Source: Chamaecrista fasciculata | Lineage: Eukaryota > Streptophyta > Magnoliopsida > Fabales > Fabaceae | Direction of reading: 5' to 3' | Assembly (NCBI GenBank): GCA_003254925.1 | Contig: QANZ01032163.1 | Span: 40,577 to 104,576, forward strand | DNA length: 64,000 nucleotides | Shown: piece after piece, positions 47,565 to 58,779 of the stretch | Layout: each line of letters begins with the position of its first letter | Position numbering within the stretch: the first letter of the stretch is position 1 | Made by a program: the position numbers and the translations under genes | The notes under the pieces: model-generated | Databases searched by the model: none | What the model was told of the DNA's origin: nothing | What the model saw: only the letters and a program-made list of their open reading frames with translations

Positions 47565-48540
47565 GTAAACTCCCAAATTGATCCCTAGATTATTGGGTCG
47601 TTGACAGATTGGTCCCTGATTTATGGAAATTGAAAAATAGGTCCCCGAATTTTACTAATGTTAGTCAAATTGGTCCCTGAAGCCGTTAACTGCTGACGTG
47701 GCACGTTAAGTGCCACGTCAGCAGTTGAAAAACTGGTAAAAAAAAAGCCAACTGTGCGTGCCACATCAGCAATAATAATAAAAAAAATATTTCATTCAAA
47801 ATTCAAATAGGTCCCTGAGTTATATTTTTATCTCATTATTCTCAATTTCCCCGCTTTTTCATCATCTTCATTCATTTTAGTCCCAAATCCTCAAAATAAA
47901 ATTGTAAAATGTCCCAAAACTCTTCCAAACATTCCAAATTAGTCCTTAAAAATATTAAAAACCCTAAACCCTAAACCCTAAAACCCTAAAATCATAAACC
48001 CCAAACCCTAAAACCTAAACCCTAAAATCCAAAAATTGTAAAGTGTCCCAAAATTCTTCTAAACATTTCAATTTAATCCTTCAACTCTAAAACCCCAAAT
48101 CCCAAACCCAAAACTCTAAAACCCCAAACCATAAACCCTAAAATCCCAAACCCTAAAATCCCAAACCCCAAATCCTAAAACCTTAAACCCTAAATTGTAA
48201 AATCCCAAATCCTAAAACCTTAAACCCTAAACTCTACAACCACAAACCCCAAACCCTAAAATCCCATACCCTAAACTCTAAAACCCTAAACCCCAAACCC
48301 CAAACTCAAACCCCAAACCCCAAACCCTAAAATCCCAAACCCTGAACCTTGAACCCCAAACCCTAAAACCTAAAACCCCAAACCCCAAACTCTAAAATCC
48401 CATACCCTAAATTCTTTGGTTTATTATCTATTCATTTAATTAGAGGACCAATTTGTCTAACATATTGAACTATTTTGATAAATTCGGGGACTGATTTGAA
48501 TAATACTGTTGCACGTCACAATTGTTGAACTTTAATGTAC
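47565..48540. mobile_element. inverted-repeat element filled with degenerate telomere-type repeats
   Basis: Left arm (about 47580-47675, GGTCCCTGATTTATGG, GGTCCCCGAATTTTAC, CAAATTGGTCCCTGAAG) is mirrored at about 48437-48500 (AGGACCAATTTGTCTAAC, AAATTCGGGGACTGATTTG). Between lie a perfect hairpin AACTGCTGACGTGGCAC at 47688-47704 with its complement, and the CCCTAAA-type block. Confidence 0.6.
47957..48415. repeat. degenerate interstitial CCCTAAA-type array, C-rich orientation
   Basis: About 460 bp dominated by AAACCCTAAA, AACCCCAAAC and CCTAAAATCC variants. The first part has perfect AAACCCTAAACCCTAAACCC, the plant telomere unit. A non-telomeric spacer (TGTCCCAAAATTCTTCTAAA) interrupts it. 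Confidence 0.8.
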
Positions 48541-48560
48541 AGTCACAATACTGTTGAAAT

Positions 48561-48856
48561 GTTTGGGGTTTTGGGTTTTAGGGTTTTGGGTTTGGGATTT
48601 TGGGATCTAGGTTTGGGATTTTGGGTTTTAGGGTTTTGGGTTTGGGATTTTGGGGGTTGGGGTTTTAGAGTTTAGGGTTTGGGGTTTGGGGTTTTAGGGT
48701 TTGGGGTTTGGAGTTCTAAGATTTGGGGTTTTAGAGTTTAAGGACTAAATTGAAATGTTTGGAAGAATTTTGGGAAACTTTACCATTTTAGGATTTTAGG
48801 GTTTTAGGGTTTATGATTTTAGGGTTTAGGGTTTAGGATTTTAGGGTTTTGGGTTT
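48561..48856. repeat. degenerate interstitial TTTAGGG-type array, G-rich orientation, cut by a single N
   Basis: GGGTTTTAGGG, GGGTTTGGGA and related variants, with the spacer AATGTTTGGAAGAATTTTGG inverted relative to the C-rich block. It stops abruptly at the N at 48857. Confidence 0.8.
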
Positions 48857-48857
48857 N

Positions 48858-49165
48858 GGAAGGAGATGTGATGGGAGTGAGAGGGGCAAATTAGGAATTC
48901 TACCATAATTCCCTAGGTAGACTTTGATTACATCAGAAATGTGAAGTAAAGAAAAATGGCCTATGTAATGTAAAACCCTTTACATTGTAATCCACTTTAC
49001 ATAGCTCAAATTACCATACCAAACATATGAAAATCTTGAAAACCGTGCCCTTTTACATTGTAAACCCCATCTCCTCCATACCAAACGGAGCCTAAAAGAA
49101 ATTTTTGAGAGTACAACTGAAACCCACATCATACTTTAAGAGTACTAAAATTATTTTACCTATTT
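48858..49165. mobile_element. right end of a PIF/hAT-type MITE inserted in a subfamily-1 MITE, both truncated
   Basis: CCATACCAAACGGAGCCTAA at about 49075-49094 is an inverted terminal sequence of the type GGCTCCGTTTGGTATGG. It is followed by GAGAGTACAACTGAAACCC, a subfamily-1 arm. No matching left end exists because the sequence is broken at 48857. Confidence 0.5.
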
Positions 49166-49275
49166 AAAATTTATATACGTATGTGGGGGTTTTCACGTGA
49201 ATTTTAATTTATGTGTAAACAAATAGAAAAGGTTAAGTTGTAGAGAGAGCTTATGAGCGTGTTTATGAGTTCTGA

Positions 49276-49285
49276 CTATAAATAG
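49276..49285 (+). promoter_or_regulatory. TATA box of the bark-storage-type gene
   Basis: CTATAAATAG, a near-consensus plant TATA box, 133 bp before the start codon, with a GA microsatellite (about 49380-49402) in the predicted leader. Confidence 0.65.
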
Positions 49286-49417
49286 TAGGGCTTGGTCGTG
49301 CATATTTGTCAAGTGAAGTGATGAAGTGCACGGATAATATTGTATATTTTGTAGTGTGTGTGTGTGGTTGAAAAGTTGAAGAGAGAGAGAGAGAGAGAGA
49401 GAATAGTAATATAATAG

Positions 49418-50445
49418 ATGGGTTGTTCATCAGGATGGGAGAGTTTGAGGTTGGTTATAATGGTTGCATTGGTGTGTGTTATTAGTAGTGCAAATGGTGG
49501 TTTGACACCACATGTCCAAAGACAAATTGCTAGAGCTAACAAGAAGGGACATTATCTTGGTTTGGTCATTCCAAACTCTTTCGAATTGAACCCTCTTCTT
49601 TCCTCTTCTAACTACTCTTCCTCCAATTTTACCATTGATTTTGCTGGTAATCATAACCATATTTCTTTAGTTTCTTGCTTTCTTTCATTTTTTAACTCCT
49701 CCTATATATACATACATACGTGAGAAAACTAACTAATAATCTCTCTCTCTCTATATATATATATATCATGCATCATGAATATATATATAATTAATACGTA
49801 CGGTTTAATTTGATAACCTTAATATTAATTTTGGTTTAATATGTGTATGTATGTATGTGGTGTAACGAATATAACGAAGGAAGGAGGTTCCGGTTCGGAG
49901 AAATTGAAGGTCAGCGTGTTATACTGGTGATGACAGGACTGAGTGTGGTATGGAAATTTATAAAACTGGAAACTACACACACATATACATATATAATAGG
50001 TCAAAATATACTTTTGATCTCATAACTTTTACTCAAGTTTCAATTTGGTTCTATAATTTTCTTGTTGCAGTTTTGGTCTCATATCTTTGCAAAATGTAGT
50101 AGATTTGGTTCCGTATTACTTTTGGCCTCATATCTTTTGGTCAGGATGCAGAATTAGTCTCATATATCTTTGTAAAAAGTTTCATCGTCAGTCCTACCTG
50201 ATCCAAAGATATGAGACCAATTCTGCACCTGACCCAAAAATATGGGACCAATTATGCAACTTAATCCAAAGATATTGGAACAAAAGTGCAACACAAGACC
50301 AAATGATCTCCAACCTGAGCAAAAGATATGAGACTATGCAAAAGTGCAACAAAAAAAGTTATGAGACCAAATTGAGATATGAGCAAAAGTTAAGGGGCCA
50401 AAAGTGCACTTTGACCTATATAATAATATAACAGAAAATTTCATT

Positions 50446-50480
<35 letters not shown>

Positions 50481-53400
50481 GTTGTTATATATATGTATGT
50501 GATGTATGAGATATATGAATATATGCAGATAAATGCAGCAATAACAACGCAGCTGCTGGTAAATTTGTTCAAAATAAAAGGAGTGGTTCATTATGGGATA
50601 GCGGGCAACGCAAACCCATCTCTCAACATTGGAGACGTGGTCATCCCTCATTATTGGGCACATCTTGCTCTTTGGAACTGGCAGGTACATATTCATGTTC
50701 ATTTAATGAAATAGGAACATAAGTTTAGAAAAGAATATCAATATGATGATAGAATATATGCATGCATGCATGCAGAGGTATGGAAAAGGGCCAGAAGATC
50801 TGTTAGCATTGGAAGCGAATGGAGATTACACCAGGGATATTGGGTACCTCAAATTTGCAGATTACACATCCAACTTAACCCAAGGAACTTCATTCGACAA
50901 CCTTCTAAACAATATATGGTACCAACCTGAGGAAGTTTTTCCCGTTGATGGCACCCCTGAACAGAGGCAACACGTCCTTTGGGTCCCCGTTGACTCTCAC
51001 TACTTTCATCTTTCTCACAAACTCCAGGTCTTTTATTTATTACATTTACACTAAACTAACAATTTGGTCCTCACAGATTACCGAGCTCAGCTAACAACTT
51101 AATATTTAAAAGATTAAAATATAAAGTTTAATTAGTCTTTGAAAGATCAAAACAATAGACTAATTAGTTCTTTTTATAGACTAATTAGTCTATCATTTTA
51201 ATCTTTCAATAACTAATAAATAGTATACTATTTTTATCTTTTAAAGACTAAGTTGTTAGTTTGGTAATCTTACATTTACCGTTACATATATGTATAGCTT
51301 CATAATCTCATGTCCCTTACTAATATTTTGGGTGATCAATTATATTTTAGTCCCCAAAATTTCTCAAGATGTTCTACTATTTAAGCCTTGATTCATTTCC
51401 GCCCAACTTTTTTTAAAAAAATAAAAATAAAATAAATTTATTATTTGATCTCTAAATTTATACTAAATCTTCTTAAAATTTCGATTTCAATGATGAACTG
51501 GCTCTTACCTCAACAAATTAGTCCTTAAATAATTAAAATATCACAATCTCAACAATTTGGTCCTTAATTAGGTCAAATTCAAAAACCAAAAAATCAATTA
51601 ATTAATTAAGAGATTAAATAATTGACAACTGCGTTATTTTTCAAGAACCAAATAGTATGCTTATTGAAAAAAAAACTCCTTTTATTTTATTATTCTTTCT
51701 CTTTCTTCTCTCTCATTCTATCTATTTTTTTCTTTAGAGAGAGAGAACTCAAGAAGAGAGATGATATCAAAGAAAGAAAATGTAAGAGAGGTAGAGATCC
51801 AGAGAAGAAAAATGAAGAATAATAAAATAATGGGGATGAAGAGTTTTTTTAACAGAAAAATTGATTGAAAATGACTAAATGAGTAATGGGATACTACTAA
51901 AGATGAAATATCTCAGAAACAATATATAGAGATAAAAATGGAATAAAAAAAATTAAGGAACAAAATAGAATTCATGACCCCAAATATTAAGGACCAATAT
52001 GAAGTTTTGACCTATCTATATATATATTTATGAAATTGACCTATATATATAAATATATATCTTTGATACTGACTTCAATTCTTTTAATTAAATAACCCAA
52101 CAAATTAAACAACTTGCAACATTAATATATCTATAACCAAATCAATCATTCAAATTAATTAATTTCAAAGTCACTGTTAAACATCATTAAATATTGTGGT
52201 GGCCAAAAGTTAATTAAATCAATCCAAATCAATAGAAATTTGCTTTTATTTGAATACTAAAAGTTAAAGTTAAAGATGGAAAAGAACAAAACATATATAT
52301 GCACGTTTACTGTGTGTGTATCAATATAAATGTATTACCTTGTTTATGTGATAGATGAATATATACACAAATATTAATTTCGTCCTCAATTTATTTTTGT
52401 TGTCAATTTTGTTCTCAATACTTCACATTTTGGTCGATTTTATCATTTGCTCTTACTTTAGCTTAATATTATCGACATAATTTACGCGGCTAATGATATA
52501 TAATGTAAAATTGATAGAAAAAGTAATTCAAATCTATAATCAGATTGAAAAGCAAGATGCAATCTGTAGTGAATTTATTGAAAAAAGTTAGTCCAATGAT
52601 AAAATTGACTAAACTATAAAATATTGGGACGAAATTGACCGTTAGTGTAAAATATATATATCTTTGATACTGACTTCAATTCTTTTAATTAAATAACCCA
52701 ACAAATTAAACAACTTGCAACATTAATATATCTATAACCAAATCAATCATTCAAATTAATTAATTTCAAAGTCACTGTTAAACATCATTAAATATTGTGG
52801 TGGCCAAAAGTTAATTAAATCAATCCAAATCAATAGAAATTTGCTTTTATTTGAATACTAAAAGTTAAAGTTAAAGATGGAAAAGAACAAAACATATATA
52901 TGCACGTTTACTGTGTGTGTATCAATATAAATGTATTACCTTGTTTATGTGATAGATGAATATATACACAAATATTAATTTCGTCCTCAATTTATTTTTG
53001 TTGTCAATTTTGTTCTCAATACTTCACATTTTGGTCGATTTTATCATTTGCTCTTACTTTAGCTTAATATTATCGACATAATTTACGCGGCTAATGATAT
53101 ATAATGTAAAATTGATAGAAAAAGTAATTCAAATCTATAATCAGATTGAAAAGCAAGATGCAATCTGTAGTGAATTTATTGAAAAAAGTTAGTCCAATGA
53201 TAAAATTGACTAAACTATAAAATATTAGGACGAAATTGACCGTTAGTGTAAAGTTTGGGGACGAAATTAATATTTTTACCTATATATATAGATAGATAGA
53301 TATTGATTTGGCCAAAAAAAAAAAAAGATAGATAGATATTGCCCCTAGCTAGATAAGGAAAAAAAATGAATGTTTTTAATTACGTATAGAAGGTTTTAAT

Positions 53401-53882
53401 TAATTTTGAGGTAAAAGTATTATCGGTACCTCTAAAGTATGCGATTAATTTTAATTGTACACCCAATTTTTTTTTAAAAATCAATTGTACTATCAAAATA
53501 TGAGATCAATTTTAATTATATCCTAAAATTAATGTTCGCACAGGAGATAGAACTAGAGAATTGTTTGAATTCAACGACATGTTTGTCGACAAAGCCAAAG
53601 GTAGTTCGTGTGGAAAGAGGGACAAGCGCAAGCATATACTTAGACAATGCAGCGTACAGAAGCTTCATATACAACAAGTTCAACGTGAGCCCTGTGGACA
53701 TGGAAAGTGCAGCTGTGGCACTCATATGCTATCAACAAAGGGTCCCTTTCATCATCATTAGGGCTCTCTCCGACTTAGCCGGCGGCGGCACCGCTCACTC
53801 CAACGAAGCCGACACCTTCTCCTCCCTCGCCGCCACCAACTCCGTCTCCGTTGTCCTTCACTTCATCAAACTACTCTCCTAA
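49418..53882 (+). CDS. bark storage protein-like / nucleoside phosphorylase superfamily protein
   Basis: Five exons in perfect phase: 49418-49646, 49880-49947, 50529-50684, 50776-51027, 53544-53882, giving 347 aa. An N-terminal hydrophobic segment (RLVIMVALVCVISSANGG) is a likely signal peptide with cleavage near residue 27. The PNP_UDP_1 fold follows: RRFRFGEIEGQRVILVMTGL, GVVHYGIAGNANPSLNIGDV, then VSPVDMESAAVALICYQQ and IIIRALSDLAGG near the end. D287-M288-E289 and S311-D312 align with the nucleoside-binding Glu and catalytic Asp of MTA/SAH nucleosidases, so catalysis is not ruled out. Relatives in poplar accumulate as vegetative storage proteins in bark vacuoles; whether this copy stores nitrogen or cleaves nucleosides is open. 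Intron 2 holds a MITE, intron 4 a 601-bp tandem duplication, and a MITE starts 55 bp after the stop. Confidence 0.92.
49999..50416. mobile_element. MULE-like MITE, subfamily 3, in intron 2 of the bark-storage-type gene
   Basis: 418 bp, ends GGTCAAAATATACTTTTG and inverse CAAAAGTGCACTTTGACC. Perfect 9-bp duplication TATATAATA at 49990-49998 and 50417-50425. Fills most of the 581-bp intron. Confidence 0.85.
50449..50477. repeat. AT microsatellite in intron 2
   Basis: About 14 uninterrupted TA units, 50 bp upstream of exon 3. Confidence 0.85.
51028..52052. other. first half of intron 4 of the bark-storage-type gene
   Basis: AT-rich intron DNA with GGTCCTTAAT-type degraded fragments (about 51340-51640) and an AGAGAG/GAAAG-rich patch (about 51730-51810). 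No gene supported. Confidence 0.5.
52053..53252. repeat. 601-bp near-perfect tandem duplication in intron 4
   Basis: CTTTGATACTGACTTCAATT begins at 52061 and again at 52662, and the two units then match base for base to about 52651 and 53252. The only difference seen is AAATATTGGGAC against AAATATTAGGAC near the end. Each unit holds a subfamily-2 MITE; the first copy lost its right terminus at the unit boundary. Confidence 0.9.
52973..53277. mobile_element. MULE-like MITE, subfamily 2, in the second duplicated unit
   Basis: Starts AAATATTAATTTCGTCC and ends with the inverse GGGGACGAAATTAATATTT. The truncated twin is at 52372-52651. Confidence 0.7.
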
Positions 53883-53937
53883 TCCTCACTCACTTCCTCC
53901 AACCCCTCCATCTAAATATGCATGCTTCTTTAATTAT

Positions 53938-54384
53938 AGAGGAAACTTATTTTTGGTCCCTGAATTATTATTGAGTCGACGATTTAGTCCTTAAATTGTA
54001 GGAAAATATGAATCACTCCCTGAATTTTATACCATTGTCAACCTTTTGGTCCCTGAATTGTAGAAAAATACGAATCAGTCCCTGAATTTTACACCATCGT
54101 CCACCTTTTGGTCCCTAAATTGTAAGAAAATACGAATCAGTCCCTGAATTTTACACCACCGTCAACCTTTTGGTCCTTGAGTTGATTCGTATTTTCCTAC
54201 AATTTAGAGACTAAAAGGTTGACGGTGGTGTAAAATTCAAGGATTGATTCGTATTTTCTTACAATTCAAGGATCAAAAGGTTGATGATGGTGTAAAATTT
54301 AAGGACTGATTCGTATTTTTTTACAATTCAGGGACTAAATTATTGACTTGTAATAATTTAAGAATCACAAAATAAGTTATCTCT
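53938..54384. mobile_element. MULE-like MITE, subfamily 6, just downstream of the bark-storage-type gene
   Basis: 447 bp. Arms carry three direct sub-repeats with GAATCAGTCCCTGAATTTTA and their inverses. Ends AGAGGAAACTTATTTTTGG and, as reverse complement, AGAGATAACTTATTTTGTG. TAATTAT flanks at 53931-53937 and 54385-54391. It probably overlaps the 3' UTR. Confidence 0.75.
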
Positions 54385-54391
54385 TAATTAT

Positions 54392-56046
54392 ATTATCTTC
54401 TCAACAGTAACCAATAATAAAATGCTCATCCTCAAATATATATCAACTACTATACACACTAGGATGGCCGATATATTTTTTTGTCCAAAATTTTATTTTG
54501 GTCTCTTATGTTTATCCAAAGTTTCATTTTGATCCTTAATATTTTTTTTTTGTTTCGTTTGTCTTTAATATTTTTTAAAAATTTCATAATTGGTCTATAA
54601 TTATATTGAATTTGGTCATACTTCTCTCATTTTAAACCCAAACCAATGAAATCAGAGCTACGTGTTAAATTTGATAAGTTTTTTCTTTACACAATTGAAG
54701 TCATTAGCAAACGAGAGAGATATGGTCATATTTAATAATTAGTAATCAGTTATAAGACTTTTAGAAAACATTAAACACCAAAGCAGAATAAAAAAAATAG
54801 GGACCAAAATGGAACATTAGGTTAGCATTAGGGCCAAAATAGAATTTGACCCATTTTTTTTCTATATATTATCAATATTATAAGTTGAAAAAAAAAATTA
54901 TAAAACATAAGAATATGTAAGAAAATAATGAGATTGGAAAGATAATAATATTAAATAATGAAAAGTGATGAGTCATGTAATTATAAAAGAGATAACAAAA
55001 TTAGAAATTGATAAATTGACTTTTCTTTGTTATGTAAATTATATTGAGTCTAACTTCATATCATGGAGTTGAATATAGAATTAATTAAAAATACTATTCA
55101 TTAATCATTCACTATATTTTATATATAAATTTTTTTACCAACCAATTATTTATATATATATATATTTCTGGCCAAAATATATATATATACTTTTTTTCTT
55201 TTTTAATGAAGGATGAAATAGTATTAAAAAGCGTCAAAAGTTAAAAAAAAGATACAAAAGTTATTAAGGGCACCACTTCTTTGTTTTTGGCCTGAATTAA
55301 GGGCACCAGTAAACTATAGATGAAATGATGTTAATAGAATAGTAAAATGATATATATCACCGGCCCTCTACCTCCGTCGCTGTTAACGTAGGTACGCGTA
55401 GAATTAATCCAAAATCACATAACAATCTCACGCGTCGGTCCCGCATGTCTTCATATTAAAATACCCACGTACAAAGGACAAACATAGAGAACAAAATCTA
55501 TGTGCTGTTTGACAAAAATGTTTAAATGTTTAATTTAGTCCCTAAACTATTTTAAACCAGTTCTTATATTTTGTAAATATTCAAATTTTGGTCTATAATA
55601 TTTAATTAAGCTTGTGTTATAAATAATCATTTACAATAGATTATAACAGATCATCATGACATAAAAATTTGATGTTTTGATTTGAATAATATTATTAGTA
55701 TGTAACTATTCATTTTTGGATAAATTATAAAGATCAAGTAATTAGATTTTCTAATATAGTTGTACATATATAATTTCACGTGCAAGGTTAATGCTCATCT
55801 TATTACAAAAATTTATTTTTTTAATAAAGGAGTTTTTTTAACAGAAATATAAAGAGTTAGATTTTGTTTAATCTAAAACATTTAAATCAATTACAAATAT
55901 TTACGTTCACTCAGATGGTCAAACTCGTGTGAAACATTTAGGGCATGTTTGAGAAAATAAGATGATGAAATGAAAATGATAAATGGTGTTTGAATAGTTT
56001 GAGAGATTTTTTATTTTTGGCCTCATATATAGTTTGAGAGATAATA
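54392..56046. other. AT-rich intergenic DNA
   Basis: No gene supported. About 54480-54850 has another degraded inverted-repeat element (TTTTGGTCTCTTATG against AGGGACCAAAATGGAAC). AT microsatellites lie near 55150-55190. Confidence 0.5.
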
Positions 56047-56054
56047 AAAAAAAT

Positions 56055-56741
56055 AGGTCAAAGTTCTATTTTGGTCTCTCGGTTATGTTCAAGGTTTCAA
56101 ATTAGTCCTTTAGTTATTTCTCGTTCCATATTGGTCCCTCAGTTTTCCAAAACTTGGTAGAGTTGGTCCCTCAAACGTTTTCCATCCATTTTTTCGTTAA
56201 AAAAGACAAAATTGATTTTTAACTCCTAAAAGTATGAAATTTTGCATTAAAGACCTTTTTCTCTATAATAGAACTAAAATATAAGAAGAAAGAAATAATT
56301 GAGAGGTTTTAGTTAATATTTCTCTCTCTCTCTTCTCTCTCTGGTCTCTCTCTCTCTCGTTCACAAGTGAAGTGACAGAAATCGTCACTTCCCTAGGCTT
56401 CCCGAAATTGGATCCATTCGGTTTTCTTTGGAAGCGATATCTGCAGAGACAATTTGCGAATCAAAACAGATTTCCAATACCCAAGTGTTGTTGGAGTGGG
56501 AGGTGGCAGGTGAGTTTGTTTCGAAGTTAGAGGTTTCGTTTTGGGATTTGGGCGTAGAGAGGTCAATTACTTTGGGTTTGGACTCGTACTCAAATCTGAT
56601 TTTGCGTTACCGAGGAGGAAGAGGAATTGTTTGGTATCGCCCATTACCCACGACGATGTCTTCAGACTTGGTCGTAGATGCTGTGACGACGACGAAGGGA
56701 GTTGGTCGGTGGATGTGGAGATGATTTGGCGTCGAGATGGG

Positions 56742-56781
<40 letters not shown>

Positions 56782-57042
56782 AACTAAAATCCCCCAGTTA
56801 TTTTTTCCTTCTTATATTTTGGTTTTATTTTTGAGAATAAGGTCCTTAATGTAAAAATTCAAACTTTTAGGAGTTAAAAATTTATTTTGTCTTTTTATTA
56901 ACAAAAAAGTAGATGGAAAACATTTGAGGAACCAACTCTGTCATGTTTTGGAAAATTGAGGGACCACCATGGAACGGAAAATAACTGAGAGACCAATTTG
57001 AAACATTGAGCATAATTGAGGGACCAAAATAGGACTTTGGCC
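56055..57042. mobile_element. MULE-like element, subfamily 5, with internal gene-like cargo (Pack-MULE candidate)
   Basis: 988 bp. Long arms (about 230-270 bp) match the element at 15255-16301: GGTCAAAGTTCTATTTTGGT at the left and the inverse AATAGGACTTTGGCC at the right. Perfect 8-bp duplication AAAAAAAT at 56047-56054 and 57043-57050. Unlike the other copy, the arms enclose about 450 bp of unrelated sequence bordered by CT and GA microsatellites. Confidence 0.8.
56330..56775 (+). pseudogene. captured genic fragment inside the subfamily-5 element
   Basis: GC-richer segment between a CT run and a GA run. It looks like a 5' leader and first exon, with open frames of 98 aa (56428-56724) and 80 aa (56541-56783). 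No domain was recognised and the source gene is unknown. Confidence 0.45.
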
Positions 57043-57181
57043 AAAAAAATATGATGTGAAACTATTTATAAGAGTATGTAATGATTGTGGTTGGTTAAAA
57101 CAATTATATAGGTTTTTTAAAATTGTATAAGTTAGAATTGGTAATTGATAATGGAATGAGATAAAGATAATAAAAAAACAT

Positions 57182-57368
57182 GAGGTTTTCAACTTCCTGT
57201 TGTATGAGGTCTACCCAAAAAATTCCAAGAAAAAGAAAGGCCTCGTTTCTTTTCTTCAAGTGATAGTGGGAAAAGTTTCCTCTGATTTTAGTTCCATCAA
57301 AGAGGCCTTTCTTTTTCTTGAAATTTTTGGATAAACCTCATACAACAAAGAAGTATTGAAAACTTTAT
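57182..57368. repeat. near-perfect palindrome with over 60-bp arms
   Basis: TTGTATGAGGTCTACCCAAA through AAGAAAAAGAAAGGCCTC is mirrored by GAGGCCTTTCTTTTTCTTGA through TAAACCTCATACAACAAAG. A small MITE or foldback element; no target duplication identified. Confidence 0.75.
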
Positions 57369-57439
57369 CAGTGAATCAAAACATTCGCTTTTCGATTTTA
57401 AGTGGAGATAGTGATATTATATATCGTATCTTATCCATA

Positions 57440-57605
57440 ATCGTCTTGTTTGTATTCAATGTCATATCTTGTCTACTATATTTCGTTGTTTAATCTCATT
57501 GTTTGTGCTCAATGTCATATTTTGTCAATCATCTTGTTGTTTATGTTTAATGTGGTATCTCCTTCATCATCTTCTTGTTTTTGCACTCAATGTTCCATCC
57601 CTCTA
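57440..57605. repeat. degenerate tandem repeat
   Basis: Four imperfect units around TTGTTTGTGCTCAATGTCAT, at about 57446, 57500, 57540 and 57573, with uneven spacing. Confidence 0.5.
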
Positions 57606-57672
57606 ACCTCTCCTTTAATGAAAACACATGAATTGAAATCGTATTTTTCTTTCAATATGATGGATATATAGC

Positions 57673-58035
57673 TGATAAGGTTAATGGGTTAGCCTAAGGC
57701 CCATTAAGCCCAAACTAGTCTGCTTAGCGATCATGTCTCGCTTGACTTTCCCTCTTTGAATCTTTGACCGACCTTTTCCACAATTTGTCAATATCAAGAC
57801 TGTTAAAGCAACCGGTAGTGCTCACAATTATACCTATGGGACCACCTTACATAAAAAAACTTATGACAAAAACCTCAAGAATCTTATAATTAGAAGACCT
57901 CATTAGGTAATAGACATATTCTAATATTTTACTTACCATTACTCTGCTAAACCACTAATTTGGGTGTCAGAGGCTCAATAGGGGACCTAACCCCTTTCTC
58001 GAGTGTCTCTTATACAGTAAACACCATATTTTGTC
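57673..58035. mobile_element. possible LTR fragment of a gypsy-type element
   Basis: TGATAAGGTTAATGGGTTAG, then a dense segment ACTAATTTGGGTGTCAGAGG followed by GACCTAACCCCTTTCTCGAG, resembles the 3' part of plant gypsy LTRs, where a GG-TC-GGAG type motif precedes the end. No partner LTR or target duplication was found. Confidence 0.35.
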
Positions 58036-58779
58036 CATGGATTTTTTATAATGTCGACAATAATAAAAATAAATGGGCTTCATGACATTTCTAACACAAA
58101 TCCACCCTTTTCATTTTTATTTTATCAAAAACCCAATCCACAAACCCACATCCATAAATTCATAAATCCCAATTTAATGCCCACTTTAAGACTAAAAAAA
58201 CACTAGCTAAAAAAAAGAGCATAAAAAATAGCAAAAAGAGAGGGATTAAATGTCATTCACTCATCCTTATCCACTCACACTCACCCATTCAAATTCACTC
58301 ATCACTCGTCATCACCACCTCATTCCGCCTCCTCACACAAAATGGTGAAAAAAGAGAAAGAAAAAGGGGAAACCAAAGAACTAAAAGCTTCACTCTCTTG
58401 GTTGCCCTAGTTTGCCCAAATTCAAAAAAGGCCAAAGGTCAAGATGCAGAGGGTTGTGGATCCTCTATCATACTTTTATCATGTTATTTCTATTATTCAT
58501 GTAATCCAAACCATCAATTAAATCTAGTGGCTCATCTTGTGCCCGGCTCTTTTTTTTATTTCTATTGTCTCACTCAATTCTTTCCTCCAAAGTAATGTTT
58601 ATGTCGTTGTTGCTGTTCAAACTCCATCTTCAAATTTGTCCAAAAGCTCACAATACACTTTAAATAATGAATCCTCTTCAAACAAATAGAGAAACATTGG
58701 GATAAAAAAATAACAACATTGCAAATGAACAAAAATAATTTTTGTTTAATTAAATTAATATAAATTATATATATAATAT
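58036..58779. other. intergenic DNA
   Basis: No gene supported. Moderately complex DNA at about 58230-58600 has only short open frames without recognisable domains. Confidence 0.45.

Noticed and set aside
47957..48415. true interstitial telomere from a chromosome fusion
   Set aside because: Repeats are highly variant, interrupted by non-telomeric spacers and enclosed by transposon-like arms.
49843..50025. 60-aa frame reading past exon 2 of the bark-storage-type gene
   Set aside because: Only 49880-49947 fits the family and splice phases; the rest is intron and MITE.
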